Counted from the first letter of the stretch, positions 50,075-59,053 are shown. The stretch: 64,000 nucleotides of DNA from DATBGS01 sp036557885 (GCA_036557885.1 DATBGS010000075.1:46216-110215); one strand, 5' to 3'. Numbers and translations are program-made. Notes: generated by a model not told the origin, from the letters alone.

Positions 50075-50896
50075 ACCCCGCCTGGCAAGCAGCAGCGCAA
50101 CCAGCCCGCCCGCCGCAGTGCTGACAAAGTTCACCGCGTCATTCTCCAGCCAGGGCAAACCGCGCAACGGCTGCGTCGCCTCGCCGCAGCGATGCACACG
50201 GCGCTCGGTTTCCTTCTGGCAGCGCGGGCACCAGTACATCGCCTGCACCGTCGCGCCCAGCACGCTATCAATCAGCGCACCTGTCGCACCGCTCAGCAGC
50301 GCAACCTCCGGCAAGCGCCCGCGCAGCGGCGTTGCGCGGGCGGCCCCTAGCGCCTCGGCCACCATGCCAACGCTGGCAGCCCCCGCCAGCGCCGCGCCCG
50401 TCCCCAGGAGCGTCACGCCGCCAGAAGTGCCGGGCGCCACCGGCTGCCCCGTTGTAATCAGCCGGGGTTCTTCAGTGCTGAGCGTGCCCACCTCGGTGGC
50501 CCAGGTATCGGCATTGGCGGTTGCCATTGCGCCCACAAAGACCGCGAGCAGGCTCGCAGGGCCAGGCGAGCGACGCCCCAGCCCAGAGCCAAGGGCCGCG
50601 CCCATCGCCACGCCTGCGTTTGCCAGCGCCTGCCAGATGTCGCGGCGCGCGCCCTTGCTAAACTTGTCGGCGGCCACCGCCTCTTTCTCGCGCTCTTTGA
50701 AGTGCGAAAGCAGCGTGGACGAGACAAAGAAATAGATCAGCGTCAGCCCCCAGGCCAGGCCGCCAAAGCCAAAGATGCTGGTGCCCGTCAGCACCGCGCC
50801 CGCCGCGCCGCTCCTCGTCAGCGAGCCGCGCCGCTCTGCCAGCCACCCGATAGCGCCGCTCAACAGCAGGCCAAACAGCAAGCGCCTCAGTTTCAT
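50069..50896 (-). CDS. DUF92 family membrane protein
   Basis: 275 residues with a GGAGG site. The family pattern is clear: 'TRSGAAGAVLTGTSIFGFGGLAWGLTLIYFFVSSTLLSHF', 'MATANADTWATEVGTLS' and 'PRLITTGQPVAPGTSGGVTLLGT'. The DUF92/TMEM19 group includes plant VTE6, a phytyl-phosphate kinase, so this may act on polyprenyl phosphates; that is family-based inference. A zinc-finger-like insertion between the last helices (CPRCQKETERRVHRCGE) is noteworthy. Several membrane segments. Confidence 0.85.
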   Translation of the reverse strand: MKLRRLLFGLLLSGAIGWLAERRGSLTRSGAAGAVLTGTSIFGFGGLAWGLTLIYFFVSSTLLSHFKEREKEAVAADKFSKGARRDIWQALANAGVAMGAALGSGLGRRSPGPASLLAVFVGAMATANADTWATEVGTLSTEEPRLITTGQPVAPGTSGGVTLLGTGAALAGAASVGMVAEALGAARATPLRGRLPEVALLSGATGALIDSVLGATVQAMYWCPRCQKETERRVHRCGEATQPLRGLPWLENDAVNFVSTAAGGLVALLLARRGM

Positions 50897-50915
50897 ACAT
50901 GCCTCCGCTGCGTGG

Positions 50916-51036
50916 CTGGCGGTTAAAACCGCGCCTAAGGGCCTTCGGCCACGAAACCCGCCTGCGCGGACTCCCCACCCCAGGCGCGCTGCGATTCGTC
51001 CTAACCCACGAAGGCGGGTTTAGTGGCGGAACGCCC
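50916..51036. repeat. dispersed palindromic repeat, family A (diverged)
   Basis: Starts CTGGCGGTTAAAACCGCGCC, then GGGCCTTCGGCC, ACCCGCCTGCGCGG, and ends with AAGGCGGGTTTAGTGGCGG, an inverted relative of the start. Between the glyQS end and the DUF92 start. Confidence 0.65.
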
Positions 51037-51107
51037 ATAGGCGCGAATTCATTCGCCAGCTCTCATGGCCTACATAACTGCTAAAACTTCATGAACCGCC
51101 GACCTCC

Positions 51108-52466
51108 CTAATACGGTACTGCCAGCCCATCATTGATGAGATGCACCAGATCGGCAATAGCAACGCGCTTCTGCTGCATACTATCGCGCTCGCGCAGCGT
51201 GACGGTCTGATCATCCAGCGTCTGGAAATCCACCGTCACACAGAACGGCGTGCCAATCTCATCCTGGCGGCGATAGCGCCGACCAATCGCGGCCACCTCG
51301 TCATATTGCGTGACAAAATGCGGCTTCAACTGCCGGTGAATCTGGCGCGCCACCTCCACCAGGGGCGGCTTGTTCTTCAGCAGCGGGAAGACGGCCACCT
51401 TGACTGGCGCCACCACTGGATGCAGATGCAGCACGGTGCGAATCTCGTCGCCATCCCGCTCCTCCTCGTAGGCGTCCAGCAGCAGATAGACAAACGTGCG
51501 GTCCAGCCCGCCGGACGTTTCCACAATCCAGGGGATGTACTTCTCGTTCGTCTCCGGGTCGGTATACGACAAATCCTGGCCGCTGTACTGGCTGTGGCGG
51601 CTCAAATCCCAATCACCGCGCCAGTGGATGCCCTCCCATTCCTTCCAGCCCAGCGCGCTCTGATACTCAATATCCACCGCTTTTTTGGCATAGTGCGCCA
51701 GTTCGTCCGAGCGATGTTCGCGGAAACGCATGCGGTCCTTGTGATGCACCAGATCGTGATAGAAGCGCCAGCGCTCGCCCTTCCAGTATTCAAACCATTT
51801 GTCCATCTGGCTGGGATGCACAAAGTATTGCAAGTCCCACTGCGTAAACTCGCGCTGCCGATACAGGAAATCGCCCGGCGTCACCTCGTTGCGGAACGCC
51901 TCACCGATCTGGCAGATGCCAAAGGGAATCTTGACCCGCGAAGACTTGGTGACGTTCTCAAAATCCAGATAGATATTCTGGCACGCCTCGCCGCGCAGAT
52001 ACGTTTTCGTGCGCTCGTCCTCAATCACCCCCAGATACGTCTCCATCAGCAGGTTAAAGCGGCGCGGCGCCATCAACTCGCCGCCACAGTTGGGGCACTT
52101 GTGGCTGAGACGGTTCTCTTCTTCCAGATGATCTTCCCGATAGCGCTTCTTGCAGTTCTTGCACTCAACCAGCGGATCAGAAAAATGCTCCACATGGCCG
52201 CTGGCCTCCCAGACGCGCGGATGCGTAATGATCGCGCCCTCGATGCCCAGCACATCGTCGCGCATCTGCACCATAAACTTCCACCAGTGGCGGCGCAGGT
52301 TCGTGCGCATCTCCACTCCCAACGGGCCAAAATCATAGAAGCCCGCCACGCCGCCGTAAATCTCCGAGTTGGGATAGACAAAGCCGCGCCGCTTACACAG
52401 CGAGACAATCTTTTCCATCGGAGTAAAGGATTCCGTCGTTGCACTCTTCATCTCGGTCTGAGCCAT
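51108..52466 (-). CDS. glyQS: glycyl-tRNA synthetase (dimeric, eukaryote/archaea-like type)
   Basis: 452 residues from ATG 52466 with GGAGGTG. Class II motifs: motif 1 region with 'SEIYGGVAGFYDFGPLGVEM', motif 2 'PFGICQIGEAFRNEVTPGDFLYRQREFTQWD', motif 3 in 'PWIVETSGGLDRTFVYLLLDAY'. A zinc-binding insertion is present (CKNCKKRY with HKCPNCGG). The C-terminal anticodon-binding domain starts near 'HPVVAPVKVAVFPLL'. It charges tRNA-Gly. Expression is controlled by the T-box leader upstream. The longer frame to 52820 runs through the T-box and is not coding. Confidence 0.95.
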   Translation of the reverse strand: MAQTEMKSATTESFTPMEKIVSLCKRRGFVYPNSEIYGGVAGFYDFGPLGVEMRTNLRRHWWKFMVQMRDDVLGIEGAIITHPRVWEASGHVEHFSDPLVECKNCKKRYREDHLEEENRLSHKCPNCGGELMAPRRFNLLMETYLGVIEDERTKTYLRGEACQNIYLDFENVTKSSRVKIPFGICQIGEAFRNEVTPGDFLYRQREFTQWDLQYFVHPSQMDKWFEYWKGERWRFYHDLVHHKDRMRFREHRSDELAHYAKKAVDIEYQSALGWKEWEGIHWRGDWDLSRHSQYSGQDLSYTDPETNEKYIPWIVETSGGLDRTFVYLLLDAYEEERDGDEIRTVLHLHPVVAPVKVAVFPLLKNKPPLVEVARQIHRQLKPHFVTQYDEVAAIGRRYRRQDEIGTPFCVTVDFQTLDDQTVTLRERDSMQQKRVAIADLVHLINDGLAVPY

Positions 52467-52771
52467 AACACCACCTCCAGGGCGCATTCGCCCCAAACAA
52501 AAATCCCCAGGCGTTGCATATCTTGCTGCTACAACGCCCAGGGACGAGTGTACGTCGCAGTCCTGGGGATGCTGCGACGGGTAGTGCTCGCGGTTCCACC
52601 CTGGTTCTGAAGCTGCGGCGCAAGCGCCTGCTTCAGCCCTTGATTCTTGTCTTCCCTGCGGCTCCCAAGCGCCATTCACCCTGCACCGCCGCGCCGATCT
52701 CGCACCAACCATCGGCTCGCTGTCTCGTCTGCGCGGGCTACTTCTCTTGTTCATCGCCGCATTTACTTGTC
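52467..52771 (-). promoter_or_regulatory. glycine-specific T-box riboswitch leader
   Basis: About 305 bases of leader. The T-box core on the minus strand is AGGGTGGAACCGCG (52602-52589), an exact match to the consensus. The variable base A of TGGA pairs with the U discriminator of tRNA-Gly. A terminator follows: TCCC-TGGGCGTTG pairs with CAACGCC-TGGGGA (52544-52532 and 52516-52504) before a T-run (52503-52498). Stem I lies near 52610-52770, with a GGC in the expected specifier region (GAATGGCGC). Uncharged tRNA-Gly should favour the antiterminator and turn on glyQS. Confidence 0.92.
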
Positions 52772-52777
52772 TTCTGT

Positions 52778-52806
52778 AGTATATGCCGGAATCGGGCGGA
52801 ATGCAA
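52778..52806 (-). promoter_or_regulatory. promoter of T-box-glyQS transcript
   Basis: Minus strand TTGCAT (52806-52801), 17-base spacer, TATACT (52783-52778). Transcription would start near 52771. Confidence 0.65.
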
Positions 52807-52816
52807 GGGCAAAAGA

Positions 52817-53788
52817 TCACTGCCCTGCTTCTTGCTGCCCCGACGCAGGCACCTGAAGCTCTGGTGCTTTCTCTTGCCAGGGGCCACCAGCAGGCCAGAC
52901 CAACGCAAACGGCTGCTCAGAGGGAAGCGCCAGCGTGGGCGGCAGCAAAAAGCCCTGTAAGAAGCCTACCACCGCTCCCAGACCACTTGCCTCAACTTCT
53001 AGCTTCCCTTTGCTAAGAAACGCCTGCCATTGCACCTGTTTGCTCCTGTCATCTCCAAAGAGTCCCGTCAGCGCCAGCGGCGTCTCGCTCGGCAGGGGCG
53101 TTCGGCGTCGGGCAAAGGTCGCCTGAATTGCCTGAGCAAGCACCGCTCCCTCAAAAGCGAAACGGTGGCCGAGTACCCAGAGGTCGTAGAAATCCTTCAA
53201 GCGGCTGTTCGCCATGCCCAACTGCGCCATAATCCAGAACTTCTCGGCAACCACCGTCTCGCGTGGATAGGCGCGCAGACGCGGGGCCGGAAAATCGAGC
53301 AGCGTTGGGAACTCCGCCTCCAGAGCGGCGGGCGTGACTGCATCCCCAAAGCCAATATCCACCTGCACCGGAATGCGCGCATTCCCCAGCCGCGCCTCGA
53401 TCTGCGCACGCAGCCCCTCATACTCCTCATCCTCGCGCATCTGCCTCACCACCACACTTTCTGGCAGCCAGACCAGCCCATCCGCCTCCACTGGCAGCGA
53501 ACAGATACTGCGAAAAAGCTGCTCCCAATGCTCAACTGAATTGTCCCCGCTGCCCAGCAGATCAAGGTCGCGGGTAGCGCGGTGCAGGTGCTCATCCCAC
53601 AGCCAGAACAACAGCGCCCCCTTCAAGATAAAGCGGCTGGCCTCAGCAGATTGGCCCAGCCGGTAGAGCAGCCGCTCCAGGGCATAGCGCGTAAGCAGCA
53701 CCTGGAAGGGCTGCTGCTGTTTTGCGGCAAGGTTCAGCAAGCGCTGGTGCACCGATGCCACAATATTATGGGCGCGATGTGAACTCAT
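52817..53788 (-). CDS. abiEii: AbiEii-type nucleotidyltransferase toxin
   Basis: 323 residues. The polymerase-beta-like nucleotidyltransferase pattern of AbiEii is present: 'RFILKGALLFWLWDEHLHRATRDLDLLGSGD' contains the conserved KG and the DxD-type acidic pair, and 'YPRETVVAEKFWIMAQLGMANSRLKDFYDLWVL' holds the later conserved lysine and aspartates. AbiEii is the toxin of a type IV system; related enzymes transfer nucleotides to tRNA or other targets and block growth during phage infection. It overlaps the antitoxin gene by 4 bases (ATGA), indicating translational coupling. Confidence 0.9.
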   Translation of the reverse strand: MSSHRAHNIVASVHQRLLNLAAKQQQPFQVLLTRYALERLLYRLGQSAEASRFILKGALLFWLWDEHLHRATRDLDLLGSGDNSVEHWEQLFRSICSLPVEADGLVWLPESVVVRQMREDEEYEGLRAQIEARLGNARIPVQVDIGFGDAVTPAALEAEFPTLLDFPAPRLRAYPRETVVAEKFWIMAQLGMANSRLKDFYDLWVLGHRFAFEGAVLAQAIQATFARRRTPLPSETPLALTGLFGDDRSKQVQWQAFLSKGKLEVEASGLGAVVGFLQGFLLPPTLALPSEQPFALVWPAGGPWQEKAPELQVPASGQQEAGQ

Positions 53789-54390
53789 GCCATCATCCCG
53801 TCGAGGTAGGGCTGCATCACCCGATCAACGCGGCATACTTTCGCCGCCCGGTAGATGTCATCAAGCGAAACGTCAAGTTTTTGATGAGCGTCTTTGAGGG
53901 CCTCCAGCGCAACACTCAGGCCAATCTTGTTGCGATATTTAAAGCAATCGGCAACCGTCTTGGCCGGACTGTACACAGGCACGCGCACGCCCTCGATCAC
54001 ATGCTCCTCAATACCATAAGTATACGCCGCGCCGGAGAAACGAGCGATATGCAGCGGCGGATAGGCGAGGCGTGGGAGCCGCGCCTTGCCATCAATTGCC
54101 ATCCAGACCTCATCCGGCCATTGGGTCGTCAAGCCATGAAACTCCAGCGCCGAGAGCAGGCAGATTACCCCACGCGGCACGCGCTTGCAGGCTTCGGCCA
54201 GACTGTGGTGTTCAGTAAACAGGGCATCGGCAAGCATATATAGCCCCCGCGACGAGCGCAGAACAGAGCCGCACTCCTCCAGGCGGCGTAGATATTCCGG
54301 CGAGAGGCCATGTGCTTTAAGATCGCGTGGGCGCAGCACCCCCGCCTGGCGTATCAGTTCGAGCACGCGCTCTGTCTGTGTCTGGCTCAT
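53785..54390 (-). CDS. abiEi: AbiEi-type antitoxin
   Basis: 201 residues from ATG 54390. An N-terminal winged-helix region ('LIRQAGVLRPRDLKAHGLSPEYLRRLEECG') is followed by the AbiEi C-terminal domain: 'GVICLLSALEFHGLTTQWPDEVWMAI', 'VYSPAKTVADCFKYRNKIG' and 'ALEALKDAH'. AbiEi neutralises AbiEii and represses the operon by binding inverted repeats. Such a repeat lies immediately upstream. First gene of the pair. Confidence 0.9.
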   Translation of the reverse strand: MSQTQTERVLELIRQAGVLRPRDLKAHGLSPEYLRRLEECGSVLRSSRGLYMLADALFTEHHSLAEACKRVPRGVICLLSALEFHGLTTQWPDEVWMAIDGKARLPRLAYPPLHIARFSGAAYTYGIEEHVIEGVRVPVYSPAKTVADCFKYRNKIGLSVALEALKDAHQKLDVSLDDIYRAAKVCRVDRVMQPYLDGMMA

Positions 54391-54405
54391 GAAAATCCCT
54401 ATTTC

Positions 54406-54447
54406 GTTATAATGTCGGTGTTTATTTCTAAGTACCAACATTATAAC
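54406..54447 (-). promoter_or_regulatory. AbiE operator inverted repeat overlapping -10 box
   Basis: GTTATAATGTCGG (54406-54418) and CCAACATTATAAC (54435-54447) are inverted repeats with one mismatch in 13 and a 16-base gap. The upstream arm contains a minus-strand TATAAT (54445-54440). Binding of AbiEi here would block transcription, matching the known negative autoregulation of abiE operons. Confidence 0.7.
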
Positions 54448-54553
54448 ACAGCCGCCAGAAATTTGCGCCCTGCCAACGCCTCTCTCATTTCCTTGCCTTC
54501 CATGCTACAATAGAACAGTGGTTGTTGAGTATGAGTGTTTCTGGAGTGTGCGC

Positions 54554-57541
54554 ATGGACGATGTGGCCTCTCAAGCCGACCTGCCCCCCGATGCCGAGGT
54601 TTCCCCGGCTGAATCCGAGCCTATCCCCCTGGAACTGAACGGCCTGGAGCTAGACGAACTCTCCACTGATCTCTGCCTGGCGCTGGCCCGCGCCTATCAG
54701 CGGCGCGGCCAGCACAGCGAAGCGCAAGCCGCGCTTGCGGTGGCACTGCGCGCCGCGTATGACGGCGTGACGCTGGCCGACCAATGCGCTGAAGCCGCGC
54801 TGGAACTGGGGCAGGTTCAGCAGGCGCAAGAGATTCTGGAAGCGCGGCTGCAAAAAAGCGAGGCTATCTCTGCCTACCGCGTTCTGGCGCAGGTCCATCT
54901 GGCGCGGGGCAAAGAGGACCAGGCGCGGGAATTAGCAGAACGCCTCAAGGAAACGAACAGCACACAGATCACCGCCCTCAATGTGGTGGGTGAGGTGGCG
55001 TTGGCGCTGCATCAACTGGAGGAAGCGCGCGACATCTACGCCACTATCCTCCAAAAATCGCCCACCAGCACCACCGGACTGCTCGGCATAGCCCGCTATT
55101 ACGCCGCCCTTGGAGATGCAGAGGCAGCGCACCACGAGGTCGCCAGCATCTTTGCCGCCTATGGCGACCATCCTTCGCGCTGGGTGCTGGTCGCCTCGCG
55201 CCAGATTGCCGAGCAGGTGGGTGATGAAGACTGGCTGGCCGACCTGGAGAGCCGTTTATCAGCGCTGGATAGGCGCGACGATCAGGCGCTGGCGATGCGG
55301 CTGCGTCTGGCGGGCGAGGGCCGGGATTCCCGCGCGGCAGAGTTAAAGCGGCTCCACGCCAGGAAACGCACCTTCACCACTCAGCCCGTTACCCCCGTGA
55401 AAGACGGGGGAGCAGCGCCCGCCGAGCCGGAAACGCCCGAACCACCCGCGCCGGAGCCGCTGATCGAGGAGCCAGAAGCGCCGCCAGACCTGCTGGACGC
55501 CCTGCGCAATCACTTTGGCTACGAAAGTTTCCGGCCCGGACAGGTAACGGTGATTCAGTCAGCGCTGCGCGGCGAAGACACGCTGGCGCTGATGCCAACG
55601 GGCGCGGGCAAATCGCTGTGCTACCAGTTGCCCGCCATGCTGCTCCCCGGCGCAACAGTTCTGATCTCGCCGCTGATCGCGCTGATGAAAGATCAGGTGG
55701 ATAACCTGCCCCAGAGCATCCGCGCCCGCACCGCCTTTATCAACAGCGACCTGGACCAGAGCGAGCAAGAGCGCCGCCTGCAAGACCTGGCCGAAGGCAG
55801 GCTCAAGCTGGTGTATGTCGCGCCGGAACGCCTGCGCCAGCCGCCCTTTATCCACGCGCTGCGCCGGGCCAAAGTCTCGCTGTTCGTCATTGACGAAGCG
55901 CACTGCATCTCGCAATGGGGCCACGACTTCCGCCCGGATTACCTTTTTATCCCCAAGGCGCTGCACGCCATGTTCGACCTTTCCCCAACCAACGCCGCGC
56001 CGCCCATTCTGGCGCTGACCGCCACAGCCACGCCCACCATGCGCGAAGAGATTGCCGACGCGCTGGGGCGCCAGATGCGCGTGATTACCACCGGCGTCTT
56101 TCGCCCCAATTTGCGCTATGAGGTCTATTCGATCAATTCGCAAGAAGACAAAATGCGCCGGTTGGTGGCCCTTTGTAGAGAAACCAGCGGCACTGGCATT
56201 GTCTACGCCCGCTCGCGCGAAAGCTGCGAAAAGCTGGCCGCCATGCTGCGGGGCGAGGGCGTGCAGGCCGCCCATTACCATGCGGGTATGGAGAAAGAAG
56301 ACCGCGCGCGCACCCAGGATGCCTGGGCCAGCGGCAAGATGCGCGTCGTGGTGGCAACGGTGGCCTTTGGGCTGGGCATCAACAAGGCCGACGTGCGCTT
56401 TATCATCCACTACAACCTGCCCAACTCGCTGGAAGCCTACTGCCAGGAGTCCGGGCGGGCCGGGCGCGATGGCCGGCCCGCGCGCTGCATCCTCTTTTAC
56501 AGTGGAGGCGACAAAGCGCGCCTGACCCAGTGGCTACAGGAAGACGCGCTTGACCTTGATTTTCTACGCGCCGTCTACCGCGAAATCAAGCGGCTGATAG
56601 GTGGGAACGTCGGGCTGCTGGCCGCTGGCGACCTGGAACGCGCCATCAACAACAGCCTGCCCAACTCCCAGGCATCCATCGAAACCAAAGTGCGCGTAGG
56701 CATCAGCCTGCTGGAGCGCGGTGGACTGCTCAGGCGCCATTTCGACGCCCCGCGCATTGCCTATGTCACCTGGGCAGGCGCCAACGGACACCAGCCCCCG
56801 CCTGACTGTGGCACCTTTCTGGCTGCTGTCCAGCCCACGCCCTCTGTCCCGCAAAGCGTTGATCTGGTCTGGCTGGCCCAACGCCTGGGCCAGAGCGTCC
56901 CCGATGTAGAGGAGCACCTGCTCACCTGGCGCGATGCCAATCTGCTGGAATATCGCGGCGGCGGGCGCCAGATGCTCATGGAGCTGCTGCCCGCGCCAGC
57001 CGATTCAACCGAGCGCCTGCAAACCCTGTTGGACACCCTTCAGGGCCAGCGCGAGGCACAAATTGACCGCCTGGCCGACTACGCCAGGAGCACCGCCTGC
57101 CGCCATAAAACCATCGCCCGGCACTTTGCCGAGCGACTGATGCACACCTGCGGCGTGTGTGATCGCTGCGCGCCGGAGCGCCCTACTTTCAGCGCAAACA
57201 GCGCAAAGAGACGCGCATCCACCACCGAGTACACACCGCCGAGCGACAGCTTACCTGCGGAAGAATCCCTGGTGCGCACCATACTTGCTTGCCTGCTCAA
57301 TCTGCGGCATGGAGTCTCCAAAACGGGGCTGGCACGTACCCTGATTGGCTCGATTGCCGCGCCGCCATCCGGCAAACGCTCTGCTTATTATGGCCGCCTG
57401 GCAGAGATGCGTGCCAGCCGCATTGAGCGAGCCATTGAGGAATTGATAGACTCCGGCTATCTGCTGCGCAACCTGGAAGGCGAGTATCCAACTCTCTCCA
57501 TCACGCATCTTGGGCGGGACTATATTGGGGGAGCTGGCTGA
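54554..57541 (+). CDS. TPR-RecQ fusion helicase
   Basis: 995 residues from ATG 54554 (GGAG at 8 bases). Residues about 20-270 are TPR-like repeats ('CLALARAYQRRGQHSEAQAAL', 'EEARDIYATILQKSPTSTTGLLG'). After an acidic, Pro-rich linker comes a full RecQ core: 'FGYESFRPGQ' motif 0, Walker A 'MPTGAGKSLCYQ' (about 345-356), DEAH (about 447), 'QESGRAGRDGRPA' motif VI, and zinc cysteines in 'CRHKTIARH' and 'HTCGVCDRC'. A C-terminal winged helix ends the protein. It is a 3'-5' DNA helicase in repair or replication restart. The TPR extension is unusual and suggests a dedicated partner. Confidence 0.9.
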   Translation: MDDVASQADLPPDAEVSPAESEPIPLELNGLELDELSTDLCLALARAYQRRGQHSEAQAALAVALRAAYDGVTLADQCAEAALELGQVQQAQEILEARLQKSEAISAYRVLAQVHLARGKEDQARELAERLKETNSTQITALNVVGEVALALHQLEEARDIYATILQKSPTSTTGLLGIARYYAALGDAEAAHHEVASIFAAYGDHPSRWVLVASRQIAEQVGDEDWLADLESRLSALDRRDDQALAMRLRLAGEGRDSRAAELKRLHARKRTFTTQPVTPVKDGGAAPAEPETPEPPAPEPLIEEPEAPPDLLDALRNHFGYESFRPGQVTVIQSALRGEDTLALMPTGAGKSLCYQLPAMLLPGATVLISPLIALMKDQVDNLPQSIRARTAFINSDLDQSEQERRLQDLAEGRLKLVYVAPERLRQPPFIHALRRAKVSLFVIDEAHCISQWGHDFRPDYLFIPKALHAMFDLSPTNAAPPILALTATATPTMREEIADALGRQMRVITTGVFRPNLRYEVYSINSQEDKMRRLVALCRETSGTGIVYARSRESCEKLAAMLRGEGVQAAHYHAGMEKEDRARTQDAWASGKMRVVVATVAFGLGINKADVRFIIHYNLPNSLEAYCQESGRAGRDGRPARCILFYSGGDKARLTQWLQEDALDLDFLRAVYREIKRLIGGNVGLLAAGDLERAINNSLPNSQASIETKVRVGISLLERGGLLRRHFDAPRIAYVTWAGANGHQPPPDCGTFLAAVQPTPSVPQSVDLVWLAQRLGQSVPDVEEHLLTWRDANLLEYRGGGRQMLMELLPAPADSTERLQTLLDTLQGQREAQIDRLADYARSTACRHKTIARHFAERLMHTCGVCDRCAPERPTFSANSAKRRASTTEYTPPSDSLPAEESLVRTILACLLNLRHGVSKTGLARTLIGSIAAPPSGKRSAYYGRLAEMRASRIERAIEELIDSGYLLRNLEGEYPTLSITHLGRDYIGGAG

Positions 57542-57545
57542 GCCG

Positions 57546-57794
57546 TTACGCCAGCTTGCAATCGAACCAGACCACGCCGGTCTTGCGGTCCGTCGTCACG
57601 CGCAGCACTTCCAGGCGAATCGCCTCGCCCACCTGCTGGGGGATGTCTTCCACATCGTAGATGCGCACCTGCCGCATCACATCCGGGGCATCCTGGCGGG
57701 AGACGATAGCGCGCACATAGGGCCGCTCGGTGCCCTGGAAGCTCGCCCGCAGCCCCTGTTGTTTCTCGGTAACTGTTCCTTCGAGCATCTGCAT
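57546..57794 (-). CDS. small hypothetical protein
   Basis: 82 residues. Alternating hydrophobic stretches ('VRAIVSRQDAPDVMRQVRIYDVED', 'IRLEVLRVTTDRKTGVVWFD') suggest a small beta-barrel. No motif recognised. Two possible ATGs (57794 and 57788); a GGATA precedes. It converges with recQ, with only 4 bases between the stops, and lies ahead of the D,D-carboxypeptidase gene on the same strand. Confidence 0.6.
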   Translation of the reverse strand: MQMLEGTVTEKQQGLRASFQGTERPYVRAIVSRQDAPDVMRQVRIYDVEDIPQQVGEAIRLEVLRVTTDRKTGVVWFDCKLA

Positions 57795-57882
57795 ATCCTA
57801 TCGTGCTCCTAGCCGGGAAAAACTCCCCAACGCTCCGCTTCCCGCCTTGCAGGAAACGCGCCACGCTTTGCGTGGCAAAGCC

Positions 57883-58875
57883 TTATGAACTGGCAATCAC
57901 CTGGAAGCCCCAATCCAGCAGCGCCTGCGCATCCACGTAACGCCCGTTATCGCTGGCATCACCCAGCAGCACGCCAACCAGTTGGCCGCTGGTGTGCGTG
58001 GCGGAAAAGACCAGACAATAGGCCGCAGCGGGCGTTGTCCCCGTCTTGATGCCATCGGCGCCCGGATAATTATCAATCAGCGCGTTGGTGGTAAAGAGAT
58101 CGTGCTTATTGTGCTGGGCTGTCGCGGGTATTTTATGTTCAAACGTATTCACAATCAAGGCAAACTCTGGGAGGGCGAGCGCCCGCCGCGTCAGCTTGAG
58201 CAGATCGCTGGCCGAGGTATAATGCCCATCCGCGTCTAACCCATCGGGATTGACATAATGGGTATGGGTCAGGCCCATGATCTTTGCCTCGGCATTCATC
58301 ATCGCCACAAAGTCGGGAACGCTTCCCCCAATAGCATCGGCAATGGCAACCGCAGCATCATCTCCAGAGGGCAGCAGCAGGCCGTAGAGCATATCTTCCA
58401 GCGAGAGCACCTCGCCCTGGCTCACCCCCATGCGGCTGTTATCGCCCGACCCCTCCGCCACCGCATCGGCCCCAATCGTCACTGGCTGATCGAGCTTGCC
58501 GCGCCTCAGCGCAATCAGCGCCGTCATGATCTTGGTGGTGCTTGCCATCGGCAGTTGATCGTTTTCATGCGCCTTAAACAACAGCCGCCCATCATCCAGG
58601 TCCATCAACAACCCCGCTGCCGCGTGAATGGTTGGCGCGGGCGGCGGCGGAGACGGCGTGGCAGTAGGCGAACGTATGATCACCGTCGGAAAAAAGGTGG
58701 GCGTCGTGCCCACCGCAGTGCCAGCATTGGCTGGCGGCAAAAGCATAACGCCGCGCACCACCAACCCCACCACAACCACCAACAAAATCACTATGAGAGC
58801 GAGCAGGCGCAACTGGCGCCGCCTCCAGCGGCGGTAGGTATGGGGCGCCATATAGGGCGGGCGCTGAAATATCAT
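57883..58875 (-). CDS. D-alanyl-D-alanine carboxypeptidase (S11, PBP5-like)
   Basis: 330 residues from ATG 58875 with AGGTG. A basic N-terminus (YRRWRRRQLRLLA) and a membrane helix (LIVILLVVVVGLVVRG) anchor it, followed by a Pro/Thr linker and the catalytic domain. SxxK is 'STTK', the SxN motif is Ser-Gly-Asp ('LPSGDDAA') rather than Ser-Gly-Asn, and KTG is 'IKTGTT'. It trims the terminal D-Ala of peptidoglycan stems. The Asn to Asp change in the second motif deserves notice. The N-terminal anchor replaces the C-terminal amphipathic helix of classic PBP5. Confidence 0.9.
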   Translation of the reverse strand: MIFQRPPYMAPHTYRRWRRRQLRLLALIVILLVVVVGLVVRGVMLLPPANAGTAVGTTPTFFPTVIIRSPTATPSPPPPAPTIHAAAGLLMDLDDGRLLFKAHENDQLPMASTTKIMTALIALRRGKLDQPVTIGADAVAEGSGDNSRMGVSQGEVLSLEDMLYGLLLPSGDDAAVAIADAIGGSVPDFVAMMNAEAKIMGLTHTHYVNPDGLDADGHYTSASDLLKLTRRALALPEFALIVNTFEHKIPATAQHNKHDLFTTNALIDNYPGADGIKTGTTPAAAYCLVFSATHTSGQLVGVLLGDASDNGRYVDAQALLDWGFQVIASS

Positions 58876-59025
58876 CTTGACACCTGGCACAATCTTGCTG
58901 AGTTTACTCTTCTGCAATCATAACAACGAGTGAGAGCCAAAGATATGAACAACATCACAGCAGCAGAATCTTTGGGGCTACCCGATAAAAAGCGGGCAGG
59001 CGCAGAAAAACTCACTCTAAAAGGC

Positions 59026-59053
59026 TTGCTTTTCTGCTGCTCTCTGCTATACT
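59026..59053 (+). promoter_or_regulatory. predicted promoter of wHTH gene
   Basis: TTGCTT (59026-59031), 16-base spacer, TATACT (59048-59053). Confidence 0.5.

Noticed and set aside
51141..52610. 489-residue plus-strand frame
   Set aside because: Antisense to glycyl-tRNA synthetase, whose class II motifs are unmistakable.
52467..52820. N-terminal extension of glycyl-tRNA synthetase
   Set aside because: The region is a T-box leader with terminator; ATG 52466 has a GGAGGTG site and gives the normal length.
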